Counted from the stretch's first letter, positions 23,801 through 36,976 are shown. The stretch is DNA of 64,000 nt from Amia ocellicauda (GCF_036373705.1 NC_089869.1:9745676-9809675), one strand, 5' to 3'. The notes: generated by a model from the letters alone, not told the origin. Made by a program: numbers and translations.

Positions 23801-26800
23801 ATGATTGGACTCGTGTCACAACATTAGACTGTTTATTTCAGTTTCCATCTAGGTTAGCTATTTTCTAAAAAATAATGGTGTTAACGACATCCCCTTTTTC
23901 ACAGTATTGTGGTTTATCAATAAATAGAGCACACATTAACAATCTAATGAACAACAGGCACATTAAGTTGTACCAGAGTTAGCAACACACAATCACATAT
24001 ACACAGTCTCTGTCATGGTAGCACACGTGTGGAATCTTACAGTAAAGGTACTAAAACAGAGGTGACCCAGTTTTCTTGTTTAACCTCCAGTTTGTGGGTG
24101 TATGATTTTTTTTTTTCATCTTAGCAGTGTCGTGATTGTGTGCAACATCAAATCGCAGCCTGTTTGTATTCCTGGTCCTACACACTTACAGCCCATAAAC
24201 TTGGGTTCCCATAGCAACTGCTGAGGCAAGGCCATGGGATCTGTTGTTTTGTAAAGAGCATGCTCCGTTCCCACTGATGGCAGTCTGGTTTGTCATCCAC
24301 CCAGAGACATTCATGTTTCAAACAGGTGTTTCTGCTCATTGAGAGTGGGATTATTGTGCTCAAAGGGACTTAGTATTTATTTATCTGTTGTGTGCAGAAC
24401 GATGCAGTTGGTCTGGTTTCCACAGCTCAGCTAAGCTGTTGTACAAGATCATGTACTTACACAGCAGCCCAGTAGGAGATGAAACACATACTATCTTAGA
24501 AGTGTACTTTGGAAAAGCATTTTCCAAGAGTGTGAATAGGAAATGTGAGAAATCACCACAGAGAATTCTGTTTGAGAGCACACCCATGGTATAAATTCTC
24601 TTCCTGGGAAGCTGTCTGTGTGAATGGTTGGGGTTGAGGCTTTTCGAGTTTTCTGTTTTCCCCGGTGTGATCTTTGAAGTGTTTGTTTACGTGCTTAGTT
24701 GTCTGACTTCTCATTAGCACAATGTTTCCGCTGTATGTTAATTTAGATTGGATTTATCATTTGAGTATATATAGAGAGAGAGTGTAAGAAAAAAAGGAGA
24801 GCTCTCTGTTGTTGTTTTGTTGTGACTGATGTTGTTGCTAGGTAAATGTGGCACCTAATTGCAACAGGCCAGTGATATGATGACTTGTAAATGTAGGCTG
24901 ACTCTGGGAGTTTCCATTGACTGCATAGGATTCACAGTGCTGTATGAATTGTGCCTGTCAGTCTTCCATTATTTCAACCACCTTCTCATGAGAGCATGCT
25001 TTCTGTGAATAAAAGGACAGTACTGGACAATGATTTTGAATAGAGAGTGCATCTTGATTTTCTAGTCCGGGCAGATCTGAAATGCATTTTCACTTTGTGA
25101 CTCTGCAGGCCCTGGCAGATGTGATTTCTAAATAAGAAAGAGCTAAAAACAAATAACAAAAACATATTCTGTTTTTAAAACACAGCTTTCAGATTTAAAA
25201 CACCCTGTACCCCACTCCTATTTTTATACATTTTAGCGTCCAATATATCCTCACTGCTACAATTAACATTAAAGTGACCGGGAACTCCCGGCATTATGAA
25301 CGGTTCCTTTAAGAACAGTTTCGTATTCCTCTTGAGCGGTAAAAAGCCAGTGTTTCCAGATTATTTCTATCTACAATGTGCTTTTGTCCTGACGTCATCC
25401 AAATCCAGGGTAAGGCTGAACAGATGTACTGTAATACATTTAAATTAATTTAAATACATTAAATCAAACAGTAAGACAGTAAGGATATAATAAGGATATT
25501 TTTTCCCTGAGTAATAAGCAACAATTCGTAACAAGAAACCAGTTTGCAAAAGTAAACAATGGATAAACCTGTAAGTGCATTGTTGAGAGTAATTTATATT
25601 AGTTTATAAATGTTTCATTTTATTGGAGATATAATTGGAAGTTCTGGAAATACAACTGGAGAAACATATTTTTTATGAACTAATTGAGCAATTATGCCTT
25701 CTGTCTTAACATAAAAACTAGACTATATGAAGTCTCTTTTAAATCAAAATAATCCAATTTGTAGGGTATATAAAAAGCTTTTTTCCCCTTCCACAATTTT
25801 AAGATTAACTGGCATTTTACGACCAAAATGGTACATAGTTGTACACTGAGAAACAATACAGTAAAATTGTTTATGAATCTATAAATTATGTTCCTGTGTT
25901 TAGTTCAAGGTGTTTCATAGTTGTTTTACTTCTCTTTAAAAACAAAACCAGCTGTGAATCCATGGCTTAGGTAAAGGTCATCTGGCCTTTCTTTCTATTC
26001 TTGGAAACAATACACATTATTAACGAGAAAACAGTATATTTTCTTATTAGTATTATGATGATGTAGTGCTTGTTTGCTTCACCACATTCTGGAGCTCTAT
26101 GATTAAGGAACAAAACATGTCAGGGATGAGAAATGGTGGAGAAGACTTGCCTTACTCACTGCCTGAGCTTGTCAAATCACACAGAGAGCAGGACTCACCA
26201 TTACCCTGCCTGCCTAAAACTCTCTCTCGATCTCTCTTGCGCCATGTGTGCAATATAAAAGTGTGGAAGTGCGTGATCTATATATCGAGACAAGAATATC
26301 TATCCATCTATCAATTCTCCTTGTTTTATTGTGACGCAGGGACAGATCATACACTTGCGTATTGGTACACTGTGCAAGGTGGAAGCAAGTCTCTCAGCCA
26401 TTAATCATTCAAATTAGCGTTCCACGAAGATTCAAAGCAGAGACATTCAACATCATATTAATACTCCTGAGGAAATGATTATTCATACTTTAATTCACTT
26501 TAGTTTTTTTCCAGGGACAGTATTCAGGTAATGCTCATGTAATTAGACTAAATGGCCTGTTTCATATGATCCGTGATTCCCAGTTGTCTTCAAAACAATG
26601 GCAAAAGGGTGATTAAAGGCTGACTGTACCTGCTATTTGGGAGTGCATTCTGTTTGTTTGTGTGGGTGTACTTCATTTTTCTAAATAGAGAAAAGGACGT
26701 CCCCAGCCAATTAAGCTGTTTAGAATCATATATGTTTTAAGTAGATCTGTTTGGTAAAATCATTTTATTCTGAACCTTAAAAGCCTTAAATGCTTAAATG

Positions 26801-29800
26801 TCTCTGCTTCTTTTATTGAGGGACTAGCTCTCCTAATAGAAAACAACTTTGTCAGAAAATCACAGAATTCACAATGTCGAGGACATACAAAATATATCAA
26901 GTTCAATAGTCTCTTCCAAGACTCATATCCTTATAAAGGCTCTCTTTATTATTTAAATAAGATTATACAATGTTCAGTTAGCATCATTTAACATGATACA
27001 TTTTACCCTGGTGCATTTGGTTTAAGATTGATGTTATATGCTGTGTAACAGATCTTTAGAAATGCCTTTAACCTTCAAGATCTCAGTAATTAATTAGACA
27101 ATGGAATCTCCCTTTTGGACTGAATTGGATTGTGGGCCCATGAACAGTCTTGCTTGTCTGAAGCATATTAATTTAATGAACAAACAAGTATTATTACTAA
27201 TATATATATATTTTTTTCAATAATTCATTCATTGTCATTTTTGGTTTTTAAATTCAAGTTCAATATTCAATTTCCATGGCAGTTACCATAGAAACTGATG
27301 TTTTTTACAAGTCCTTGAAAAAATACCAGAAGAGGTTTAAATCAAATTAGTTCCAAAAGCAGGAATAAAAGTTAAAAAGGTGATCTGTTTGGCTTTTGTC
27401 GGATATGTAGACTGCCTAAATCTTTTGATCTCCAGGTCTTTTTCAGCTCTCTTAATTGAGAGCCTTGATTCATATTATTTGTCTAGGTGAAGCTATAGTT
27501 TTATAGAGCACAAACTAAACATTCCTTCATTGCTCCAGACAGGGTAGGTTGCCAGAAAAGAAGATCAATTGTTTCGTTTTGGCATATTTGCCTTGCTTCA
27601 ATGTCATGAAGAAGAAATTAGGTCTTTTCACAACAACTTAATAGCAAATAATCTCCAGATAATAATTATTCCACATTCTTTTGATTGGGGTGAAGCTTTG
27701 ATGACCTTATCATACATTTGCAAGTTAAACAAGCAACACTGTCTGTTCTAAAGATGAAAACAAAAATGCATAAATGAGGCACAGTACCTGTAACTGTAGG
27801 AGCAAACATGAATTGTAAGAGAGCATAGTTGTATCAACAGCATAAGTTTCACAGATTTACCCTCAGTGTCAAAGGATGTTGGGCATTCTGAGAAAACAGT
27901 GCATTTATGATTTTTCTTTCTTGAAATGCTCTTTCTTCCAGGAGCCCCAAGCCTCCTCCAATGGCCCCTGTTTGGCTCCCCAGCCCCCTCCCCAGGAGCC
28001 TCAGAAGCACTATGTGAGAGAGATGAAATACCCATCCCTCCGACCGGGGTACATTGCCATCCCCGTCTCCCATGAGAACATGGATCATCGGCAACAGCAG
28101 CACCCCTACTACTCCTACCCCCAGCCTGCCCCCATGCAGAGGGCCAGGGCTGAGGGCCAGACCCCCTCCCCGACACCCCCTCACCAAGGCCGGCCGAAAT
28201 CTCCCATTAGGATCCCGGCAGAGGGCTGTCCGAGTGACCCTCACTGCGGACAAAGCATGTCATCTTCCCCTGTCTCGCCAGGACCTGAGGTAATGTCGTG
28301 GTCTTTATCACTGTGGTCTTGTTTGCTCTATTACATATCTTGTATTATTAAAAATAAATAATAATAATGCACAGAATATCCTAAACTATCAAGACAAAGC
28401 TTTCACAGAATATATTTTTTCCTTCTCAAAGCATTCACCATTTAACCACCCAAATCAGTGCCGTGCAAGCTTGAAGTGGGTGTAAGACAGGCACTCTGAG
28501 CCATAACAGAGCTAACAAACACTGTACATGTTGTTTTTTTATGATGACTGAGTCATTTAAATCTGGGCAAAACGGCAAGACATAAAAATACCACTTCAGC
28601 TTCACCTACATTATAGAGAGAATACTAAATTATACCAGTTCTCAAACAGAACGGACAGCCTACTAAGTCTATGCTCTAAGTCACTCTGTCAATAAATGTA
28701 GCCGTAGAATGTGATTTCCGACTGCATCTGCCCTTTTTTGAGTATCCAGCTCTCGTCAAAAAATGTTACAGCTTCTCTGTAAAAACTAGTTAAAAACTAG
28801 TATGCTACCGTAGTACCTGTCTCATGCAATCTGCACATAGTGACTGCGTCTCTTTCAGCACATCGCAGTGAAAATGTCACAACAAATGGGAAGCACACGG
28901 AAGAGAAATGGCAGCGATAGATAGAGAACCCGTTAGCGGCTTCAAACGCTGCTGTAGCTGTGCCCTTCTTTACTGGGCTCATCTCCTGTCTTGTTTCCAG
29001 ATCCATCACCATGTCCACCATCAGCATCTACCGCAGGCCACCTGCTCCCACGCTGCCCCCGGTCACCAGCCGGCCCGGCCCAGCAGCAGTGGGCCCCCGC
29101 TCCAGCCTGGATATATTCCCATTCCCGTGATCCACGAGGGGGTACCTGGCCGCCCGCAGCCCCAGCACCCACCCAGCATCCACACCCAGCGACCCCCCCA
29201 CATGGAGTACCAGCCGTCCTTCCACAGAATCTCACCCGACGAATGGACGGCCCACACAGCTCCGGCACAGTCCCCCCACGACAGACCCTGCCATGAGGCC
29301 TCGCCCATCCAGATTCCAACGCACATGAGGGCCCAGTCCCCAGTGCGGGCTCACGTCAAGGCTGAGCGACCACAGGTACAGAGACTCAGAGACCGCTCTT
29401 CAAACCCAAAACCTCCCTAAGAAATAATAGTAATCTAGATCTACAAGTGTCCAGGTTTTGTTTTGTTTCCCCCAGGATAAAACTGCTGGATTTATGGGTA
29501 GGAGTCTCACCTTATTGAATCTTATTTGATCTTATTCAGGTCGTCACTCTGCCTAGATTGACCGTAGTCATGATTATAAGAGGCTATGTTAGACATTTTG
29601 CTTTCTTGCAAACATGAAGGTAAATAAATATGTTTCAATGAACTATTCTGTCCCTCAGGTTCAACACCATATCCTGCATCAGGAGTCCCCTCCCAGAATG
29701 CCCCAGGAAGAGATGGGCAGCCCACCGAGAATGGAAATGCCCCAAGTGTTTACTCATAATGTCCATAGAGATGCTGAGATACGGCAGCCTCCCGAGAAAC

Positions 29801-30291
29801 AAGAGAAGACAGAGATTAAAGTTCAAGTGCCAGTGAAAGCCGAGCCTCAGGAAACGTGGGCAGCCCCAGAAGAGGCTCCTGCTCCAAAGCTGGAGGAGCC
29901 GGAGGAGCCATCTCCGAAACACCCAGGCCTGGCGAAGGTTCAGCAGATCGTTGCACGGGTGCAGAAACTAGAGGAGGAGGTCAGATGCTTCGATGGGAAG
30001 AAGAATGACAAGAAATACCTAATTCTGGAAGAGCTTTTAACAAAGGAACTGCTAGCTCTGGACTCTGTAGACCCCGAAGGGCGGGATGACGTGCGACAGG
30101 CGAGGAGAGACGGGGTCCGCAAGGTACAGAACATTCTTGAAGGACTTGAGCTGATTGGTGAAGAGCAGAAGTCGTTTGATATGCCACGGTCCTTCAGCGA
30201 GGGCTCCATGGAAGGCAGTAGCCCCCCCAGCAAAGGGGATTCCACCAGGATTGGTCAAGTGGATGCCACAATGGAGAAGGAGATCTCCTAA
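20407..30291 (+). CDS. bag3: BAG3 co-chaperone, complete 4-exon gene
   Basis: Exons 20407-20598, 27942-28289, 29001-29375 and 29659-30291 join in phase 0 throughout and encode 515 aa (human about 575). Visible parts: WW domain (about residues 27-60, W32 and W55), two IPV motifs for small heat-shock proteins HSPB8/HSPB6 (residues 104-106 and 221-223), RPKSP and RAQSP phospho-site-like motifs, proline-rich stretches, and a C-terminal BAG domain (about 392-470). The BAG domain contacts the HSP70 nucleotide-binding domain and acts as a nucleotide-exchange factor. The protein directs misfolded clients to aggresomes and chaperone-assisted selective autophagy, notably at muscle Z-discs. The region after the BAG domain is shorter than in human. 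The first ATG has a strong context (A at -3, G at +4); a second in-frame ATG at 20443 aligns with the human start. Confidence 0.97.
20599..27941 (+). other. bag3: bag3 intron 1
   Basis: A 7.3-kb GT-AG intron. It begins in GC-rich DNA, holds an (AT)18 microsatellite near 20.8 kb, and is otherwise AT-rich without recognisable exons or element ends. Confidence 0.85.
20769..20804. repeat. (AT)18 microsatellite
   Basis: A pure AT dinucleotide run inside bag3 intron 1. Confidence 0.9.
27942..28289 (+). CDS. bag3: bag3 coding exon 2 (first IPV motif)
   Basis: 348 bp after acceptor TTTCTTCCAG. It encodes [14 protein letters not shown], the first sHSP-binding IPV motif, then a P/Q-rich stretch ending in RPKSPIRIP and SPVSPGPE. 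The donor is GAG|GTAATG. Antisense frames of 134 and 142 codons across this exon are GC-driven shadows. Confidence 0.96.
28290..29000 (+). other. bag3: bag3 intron 2
   Basis: A 711-bp GT-AG intron with acceptor TTGTTTCCAG. Nothing else recognised. Confidence 0.85.
29001..29375 (+). CDS. bag3: bag3 coding exon 3 (second IPV motif)
   Basis: 375 bp opening with a His-rich segment and encoding [14 protein letters not shown], the second IPV motif. It then reads [15 protein letters not shown] and ends in [16 protein letters not shown]. The donor is CAG|GTACAG. The exon is very GC-rich compared with its introns. Confidence 0.96.
29659..30291 (+). CDS. bag3: bag3 coding exon 4 (BAG domain, stop)
   Basis: 633 bp including the stop, after acceptor CTGTCCCTCAG. 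It opens with a P/E-rich linker, then the BAG domain from [16 protein letters not shown] through [30 protein letters not shown] and [16 protein letters not shown]. After the domain only about 45 residues remain, ending MEKEIS. Conservation with human is strongest in helices 2 and 3. Confidence 0.97.
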   Translation, partial: VQHHILHQESPPRMPQEEMGSPPRMEMPQVFTHNVHRDAEIRQPPEKQEKTEIKVQVPVKAEPQETWAAPEEAPAPKLEEPEEPSPKHPGLAKVQQIVARVQKLEEEVRCFDGKKNDKKYLILEELLTKELLALDSVDPEGRDDVRQARRDGVRKVQNILEGLELIGEEQKSFDMPRSFSEGSMEGSSPPSKGDSTRIGQVDATMEKEIS

Positions 30292-30640
30292 CAGCGCTGC
30301 TACACAACCTCATGGGCAAATGACAGGAAACAAAACACAATCACAGGCAGAAGGACTCCCCTTGCTCTGAAATCCCCCATATTCTTGTAGTTTGAATCAA
30401 CTTATAAGATGCATGCCTTAAGGAGTTTAACAGCAACTATGTTACGCCATCTTGTAGATGACGGGGAGGGAATTCAACAAATTGTGTCAAGAAGAACACT
30501 TTGCAAGTAGTAATAACAATGTAACAACACGGGCCTGTCACCTCTCAGAGAGCAGTGTCTCGTAGCAGGATTGTTTGGTCGGTGAGAGAGAGAGCTCTGT
30601 AAAAGAAACATTTCTCAAAATAAAGATTTCACAAGATGGT
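30292..30640 (+). other. bag3: bag3 3' UTR with AATAAA signal
   Basis: Follows the stop codon. AATAAA at 30619-30624 is a plausible polyadenylation signal, which would give a 3' UTR of about 350 nt. Longer forms cannot be excluded because further AATAAA/ATTAAA words lie beyond. Confidence 0.55.
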
Positions 30641-33600
30641 TTAACTAAAAAGCCACTTCCTTGCAACTTTCTTTTTGGATGTATTTCTATCTTATTTTTT
30701 TAAATTTCTCTTATTGGAGTTCACACTTGGTTCATATTGATTATTGCAAACCATACAGAGTGCGACTATTATAGAGTATATTAACATTGACGGTTTTGTT
30801 TTCTTTTGCAATTGGCAGGCAATGCAAATACATTGCTTGCATTCAGACTGGGTCCTTTTATTCAGCACTGCTGCCTCTGTCTGCACCTCTATGTCCAATA
30901 TGAGCACACACATCTGGTCTCAGGCTACTTGTTTACTGAATTGGTTTGCTCCACATGCTTTGCTCACCTCAAACCCTTCCTGGTGCAGCATCAAAGTGCA
31001 TAGCAGTATTAACAGTACTCGGATCTTTTATTTGTCATCATACAGATGTAGCATGCTTGAAGTGTAATGTTTTGGAGACCATTAAAACTACTTTAAGCTG
31101 CTCTTGTAATTTATACCATTCTTCAGAAGCTAGACTGCTCAGTGCTCTGAGGTTCCCAAGTCATATAACCAACATATTTGTCCAACAGATTAGTGTGCCT
31201 GTAACGTGCTGTGCCATGCTGACAATATCTCTTTGCATGGAGATAGGGGATGTTCTGCAGAATATTGCTTACTGGAATTTACATTAAAAGCCCCAAATGT
31301 ATTTGCTACAGTGGATCCATAATATTGGGAGGTATTCTGTAATCTGGGCCTTCAAACTCTTCCTGAAACCAAAGCTGTCTGTTTTACATAGTAAAGAGTT
31401 TACTGCTGACAGTCACTCGCCTCACATATATTATTTTAGCTTCCATGCCTGTGAGGATCTGCATATCAATTGGCAAAATACTTCATTAATTAGCATAAAT
31501 AGGACATACAGTGATTTATGCTAATTTAAACATATAGCATGAAAGTATGTAAATATTCAATTTGCAAACTGACAAACAGGTTATTGGTGCACGTTATGCA
31601 TATTCAAGACATTACAATAAAAAAGTAAAAAAAAACAAAGGATCACATTGAAGTGTTAAGTGTCAATTGTATTATGGCTAAACGGGCACCTTAACAACCC
31701 TGGTTTGTATGAGGTCTCCCCCGTTATTATGGAGCAATATTGGCAAGTGTACAAAAAGGGCAGTTCCAAATTCGAAGCAGCGTTCAGCTGCTAAAAATAA
31801 GAACTGAGCAGTGTCAATGCTGACAGTCCTTTGAGCAACAGATACTAACAAGCCTTTGATTGGGAAATCACTGTTAGACGCATAAATACAGGAGCCTCTG
31901 CTAGGAATTTATAACAGGCCAACGGGTTATTGTTATGAAATATGTAAACGTATATTTATCCAGGGGTCCCCTGAAGCTGGAAACATATATATTTTTGTGC
32001 CAAACTGAACAAAGTAGCCTTATTCAGTGTTTTTTTATCCATTATTGAAAATGGTGTTGTGTTATTAATACACAAGCATTTCAATGAAGTGAATGACACC
32101 AGTGGACTCCTATGAATGTAAATGGGACAGCCATGTAGTGCTATGTGGTCAAGTGCAAGTTGAGATCTAATAGGGAATAAAGAAATAGATTCTGGGTATA
32201 TATAGTTTATTTAAAATTTCAGAGAGGTAAAGGATATTTCTTAAGTATCTAGTGAAAAAAGAATGGGAATTTACCTAGCTTTGGAACAATATTTCCATAA
32301 TATGGAAAAAAAAGTGGGCAACTGATTGCAACCTTTAAACATGGTTTGAACTATACTTTTAAAAATACCCTATTTATAATACAAGCTATACAACATTGTG
32401 TCTTCATTGTTTGTTCTTCATGCAATAATAAGATGAATATGGTACCGTTATTTTATATTTGTAACATAGTGAATGGGCAGATATTCTCAGTAGGAAAGAT
32501 AACCAGTTAAAACGTGGTGGTACACTGCTACAATTACTGCTTCAAACATTCATTTTTGGGAACGATACTTTCAGGCAACATAATGGGATGTTTTGTGTTG
32601 ATATATAATCTTTTAGTTCTGATTCATCAGCACCTGTGAATGAGTCCCATTAATTTCATTATTCAGCGCACATGTATTATTGTGTTTATATCATAACATT
32701 TCTGGATCTAAAATTAAATAAATACTTTGAATATAATGTGTGGAAGAATCAGAAACACGTTTTTGCCATAAGTTGTAATACAGAAGAAATTTGTATTAGG
32801 AGTGCCAAATAAGCATAAAAGCAAGAAACACAGCAAACATGGTTTTGACATACATATATGAGACACTATGGCCTTTGTTTTCCCTGTAATAAATCCCCTG
32901 TTTCAATTTCTTTTGGTTTACATTCGCTGCCATAAGGGTTCTGGAAAATGGGATTGCACTGGGAATTTGCTTCCTTGGCAAATCTTTTTTCAACTGCTAG
33001 TTATGTCATCCTGATACTAACTGAAGAGTAATAAATGCTTAAGTTTAGACAGGGATTTACAGTGAATTGAAACTGAGGTATCTGAGTTTTATACGAGAGT
33101 GGCACATCTGATAAAATCTTTGTTACATGAAGCCTGACCATTGCCAACAGTTCTTGTTCGGCTTTTGAAAAGAAACTGTGTGAAACATCCCCGTTCTCTC
33201 CTGCCCCTGCTGCAAGGGCTTTCATATTTGGTTTATAATTAGAATGGGCAATCATGAAACATCCGTACGGTGCCTTGTGACTGCTCTGTGATATAAAAAG
33301 AAAATAACCACGGAGTCGGTTTTACTGTTGGGCACTTTAAAGAATGCTCTGAATATTGTGTGTTGTTGGACTATTTAAGTGTGAAGGACTTTTCTTTTGT
33401 TTTTTTTGTTTTGTTGTTGTTGTTTTTGTTTACCTATTCAGTCAAATAAAAAAGAACTATATTCCAACCCCCCTGTCCTTCTGGTTCATTTCGGGAACTG
33501 CCTGATATTTTAAGAAGATGAGAAAACACTACAATTCATATTTTGGCTTACAACCCTCTCTCTTCATGTAGCTTAGAGATGTCTGTTCAGAGGTTACTTT

Positions 33601-35385
33601 TTTTGTTGGATCATTTGTTGAGCGTGACAAATAACCACCGGAATGTAATTTACATAATGAAATGTTGATAGGAATTGTAAGTAATATATTGCAATATGTG
33701 TAAAATATGAACTACTCCTGTAAACAAATGTAACAGGGCAGGTGCTTAAATGGCAGCTGCATTGAGTCCTCAAGTGACAACACCGGCTCTATTTTTAAGC
33801 CCCGTTTGATCCTTGCAGTTTGTCTTGGTTAGTCTTCGTAAGCGCTCTGCAAATAGGAACCCCTTCCTTGCTGTTTGCAGGCAGATTAATATGACGAAGA
33901 GGCAGCAAAATTATTCACACCCCCTGCTAACGAAGAAAAGCCCGTAATTACAGCTACAGACTTGGGCATGTTGTGTGGGCTTTCACAATCCACTTCAATG
34001 AATGCAAACCCACTTCTGTGAAAGTGGGCGTACAGCAAAAATTGGTCTACTTTAGTTACAAAACGTTTAAAATTGTGGTTTCATGTTGAAATCCCAGGGT
34101 GGTCTACTGCATTGCTCTTACAGCAGGCCGTACTTTAAGGTAAAGTAAAAAGATCCTCACTTAAACAGCTTTAATTGGTCCTCTTGCTGAAAATGATACA
34201 CATGCTCATTTACACCTCAGACTCTCTGCCATAGAGTGCATTCAATTCTTATCACAGATCTAAACCATTTACCCTGAAATTGTTAAATGGTTGTGCTGTG
34301 ACTGAGTTTTTACATTTTAGTGCATTGTGAAGAACCTCTCTCAGATAGCCATGTGCATTTTCAACAGTTAAACAAACAAATCCATTTAGTATCTGCTGAT
34401 TTCTATCAAATGTTCTGTGGCTTTAAGGTCACAAGATGTCTCACAGACTCACTGACTGTAAACAAAATTGCTGCTACAGTGCTGTCTTCTTTATGTCATT
34501 CTTGGAAATGTATTGAAAAATCATACATTAAAGCTGCTTTTTTGTTTCTGAAAATACATTTGTGTACACATAATGCCAATGAATGTGAAGGCTTAGGGAA
34601 GCGCTAGTTTCTACAGTGATGTTTGCCCAGGCCGGCGATGTGACAGTGCCTCTTTGTGTTACATTTGACCGTGGATTTGTGTCTCGGAGAGGCAACACCC
34701 CAAGTGGTTGTTAAGCTACAACACAATTCCTTACATAACGTGATAGCTTGAGGTTTTATTTAGGAAAGGTTTGAACTGTGGGAGATGTGATCTGAGGTCA
34801 AAGTGTGATGTAATAGGAGCGTGAAATGTTTATGGTCATCAGTGGATACTTGTTAGAATATACTGGTGACTTCCCTTTTCTAAGTAAAAAAAACCTACAT
34901 AGATAAATAACGACGTGTTGACATACTGCAACAATTACAACTGCTACTAAACATTGTGTATGTGTACCAGTTCACTACAAATCCTATATTATTGGAATGA
35001 TATTGCCATTACTGAAAAGAGCACAAGGACACAATTCCTAAAGCCCCCACTCAGTTTTAACATTGAATATTGATAGATATCACTGACTCTTTAATCAAGG
35101 TATCAGATATTTGCAATTTTGTCCACAGAGTCACTGAAGAACCACCTGCAGACATCCACTTTGCTGAGGTAAGGTCTAGTGGTCTGAGTGCAGTGTGAGT
35201 CACTTTTATTTAGCAGTGATGACAACTTGTCATCGAGTACCAGCAATGACTTACTATATCATGGTTCATTTCTGAGAATCCATTTAAAGTTCACCCCCTG
35301 CTTGTCTGTTTCTGGTTTGTGATGGTGCCCGGCTCTTACCATTTAATGTGGAAAAGCATTTGCATTTTACATGATTTCAGTTGTC
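30641..35385. other. bag3-inpp5f intergenic DNA, no gene
   Basis: About 4.7 kb of AT-rich sequence. I see no exon, no element ends and only short T-rich low-complexity patches (for example near 33.4 kb). It stops at the transposon cluster. Confidence 0.7.
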
Positions 35386-35409
35386 CACACACACACACAC
35401 ACACACACA
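35386..35409. repeat. (CA)n microsatellite
   Basis: A CA run immediately left of the first Tc1-like element, merging into an AT-rich stretch. Confidence 0.9.
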
Positions 35410-35652
35410 AATATACATATATATACAGTGAGGGAAAAAAGTATTTGATCCCCTGCTGATTTTGTACATTTGCCCACTGACAAAGAAATGATCAGTCTCT
35501 AATTTTAATGGTAGGTGTATTTTAACAGTGAGGGACAGGATAACAACAAAAAATCCAGAAAAACGCATTTGAAAAAAGTTATAAATTGATTTGCATGTTA
35601 ATGAGGGAAATAAGTATTTGATCCCCTATCAATCAGCAAGATTTCTGGCTCC

Positions 35653-35749
35653 CAGGTGTCTTTTATACAGGTAACGAGCTGAGATTAGGAGCACTCTCTT
35701 AAAGGGAGTGCTCCTAATCTCAGCTCGTTACCTGTATAAAAGACACCTG
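35653..35749. repeat. Perfect 44-bp-arm hairpin inside Tc1-like element
   Basis: Arms 35653-35696 and 35706-35749 are perfect reverse complements around a 9-nt loop. The palindrome lies between the left inverted repeat and the transposase start, and appears to be a normal part of this family. Confidence 0.85.
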
Positions 35750-35790
35750 TCCACAGAAGCAATCAATTAATCAGATTCCAAACTCTCACC

Positions 35791-36800
35791 ATGGCCAAGA
35801 CCAAAGAGCTGTCCAAGGATGTCAGGGACAAGATTGTAGACCTACACAAGGCTGGAATGGGCTACAAGACCATCGCCAAGCAGCTTGGTGAGAAGGTGAC
35901 AACAGTTGGTGCGATTATTCGCAAATGGAAGAAACACAAAATAACTGTCAGTCTCCCTCGGCCTGGGGCTCCATGCAAGATCTCACCTCGTGGAGTTTCA
36001 ATGATCATGAGAACGGTGAGGAATCAGCCCAGAACTACACAGGAGGATCTTGTTAATGATCTCAAGGCAGCTGGGACCATAGTCACCAAGAAAACAATTG
36101 GTAACACACTATGCCGTGAAGGACTGAAATCCTGCAGCGCCCGCAAGGTCCCCCTGCTCAAGAAAGCACATGTACAGGCCCGTCTGAAGTTTGCCAACAT
36201 CTGAATGACTCAGAGGAGAACTGGGTCAAAGTGTTGTGGTCAGATGAGACCAAAATCGAGCTCTTTGGCATCAACTCAACTCGCCGTGTTTGGAGGAGGA
36301 GGAATGACCCCAAGAACACCATCCCCACCGTCAAACATGGAGGTGGAAACATTATGCTTTGGGGGTGTTTTTCTGCTAAGGGGACAGGACAACTGCACCG
36401 CATCAAAGGGACGATGGAAGGGGCCATGTACCGTCAAATCTTTTGTGAGAACCTCCTTCCCTCAGCCAGGGCATTGAAAATGGGTCGTGGATGGGTATTC
36501 CAGCATGACAATGACCCAAAACACACAGCCAAGGCAACAAAGGAGTGGCTCAAGAAGAAGCACATTAAGGTCCTGGAGTGGCCTAGCCAGTCTCCAGACC
36601 GTAATCCCATAGAAAATCTGTGGAGGGAGCTGAAGGTTCGAGTTGCCAAACGTCGGCCTCGAAACCTTAATGACTTGGAGAGGATCTGCAAAGAGGAGTG
36701 GGACAAAATCCCTCCTGAGATGTGTGCAAACCTGGTGGCCAACTACAAGAAACGTCTGACCTCTGTGATTGCCAACAAGGGTTTTGCCACCAAGTACTAA
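35791..36800 (+). pseudogene. Tc1-like transposase, broken by one 4-nt frameshift
   Basis: The first frame (35791-36204) begins [20 protein letters not shown], the N-terminal paired-like helix-turn-helix. It ends at an early stop just after KFAN, where four bases appear to be missing near 36196-36201 compared with related copies. The second frame continues to 36800 with all DD34E landmarks: [16 protein letters not shown] and NPIENLW. A 9-bp in-frame gap is also likely near RRRND. The expected single product would be about 340 aa. It cannot be made as a full-length protein from this copy. Confidence 0.9.
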
Positions 36801-36974
36801 GTCGCTGCAAATCAATTTATAACTTTTTTGAAATGTGTTTTTCTGGATTTTTTTGTTGTTATTCTGTCTCTCACTGTTAAAATACACCTACCATTAAAAT
36901 TATAGACTGATCATTTCTTTGTCAGTCGGCAAATGTACAAAATCAGCAGGGGATCAAATACTTTTTTCCCTCAC

Positions 36975-36976
<2 letters not shown>

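Larger units (their letters stand above)
35426..36976 (+). mobile_element. Tc1-like DNA transposon, 1,551 bp, defective
   Basis: The terminal inverted repeats begin CAGTGAGGGAAAAAAGTATT and are flanked by TA on both sides. The inverted repeat extends about 175 bp. The left end has two copies of the TGAGGGAAA..GTATTTGATCCCCT direct repeat (35429-35454 and 35602-35627); the right end has only the outer copy (36948-36973). The element encodes a transposase with one frameshift. It belongs to a Tc1/mariner family common in fish. Confidence 0.93.

Noticed and set aside
27748..28253. Minus-strand frames of 134 and 142 codons across bag3 exon 2
   Set aside because: They are shadows of the GC-rich, proline-rich bag3 exon and end with intron sequence; no homology or splice logic.
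28942..29326. Minus-strand frames across bag3 exon 3
   Set aside because: Same reason: antisense to a GC-rich coding exon, low complexity, no domain.
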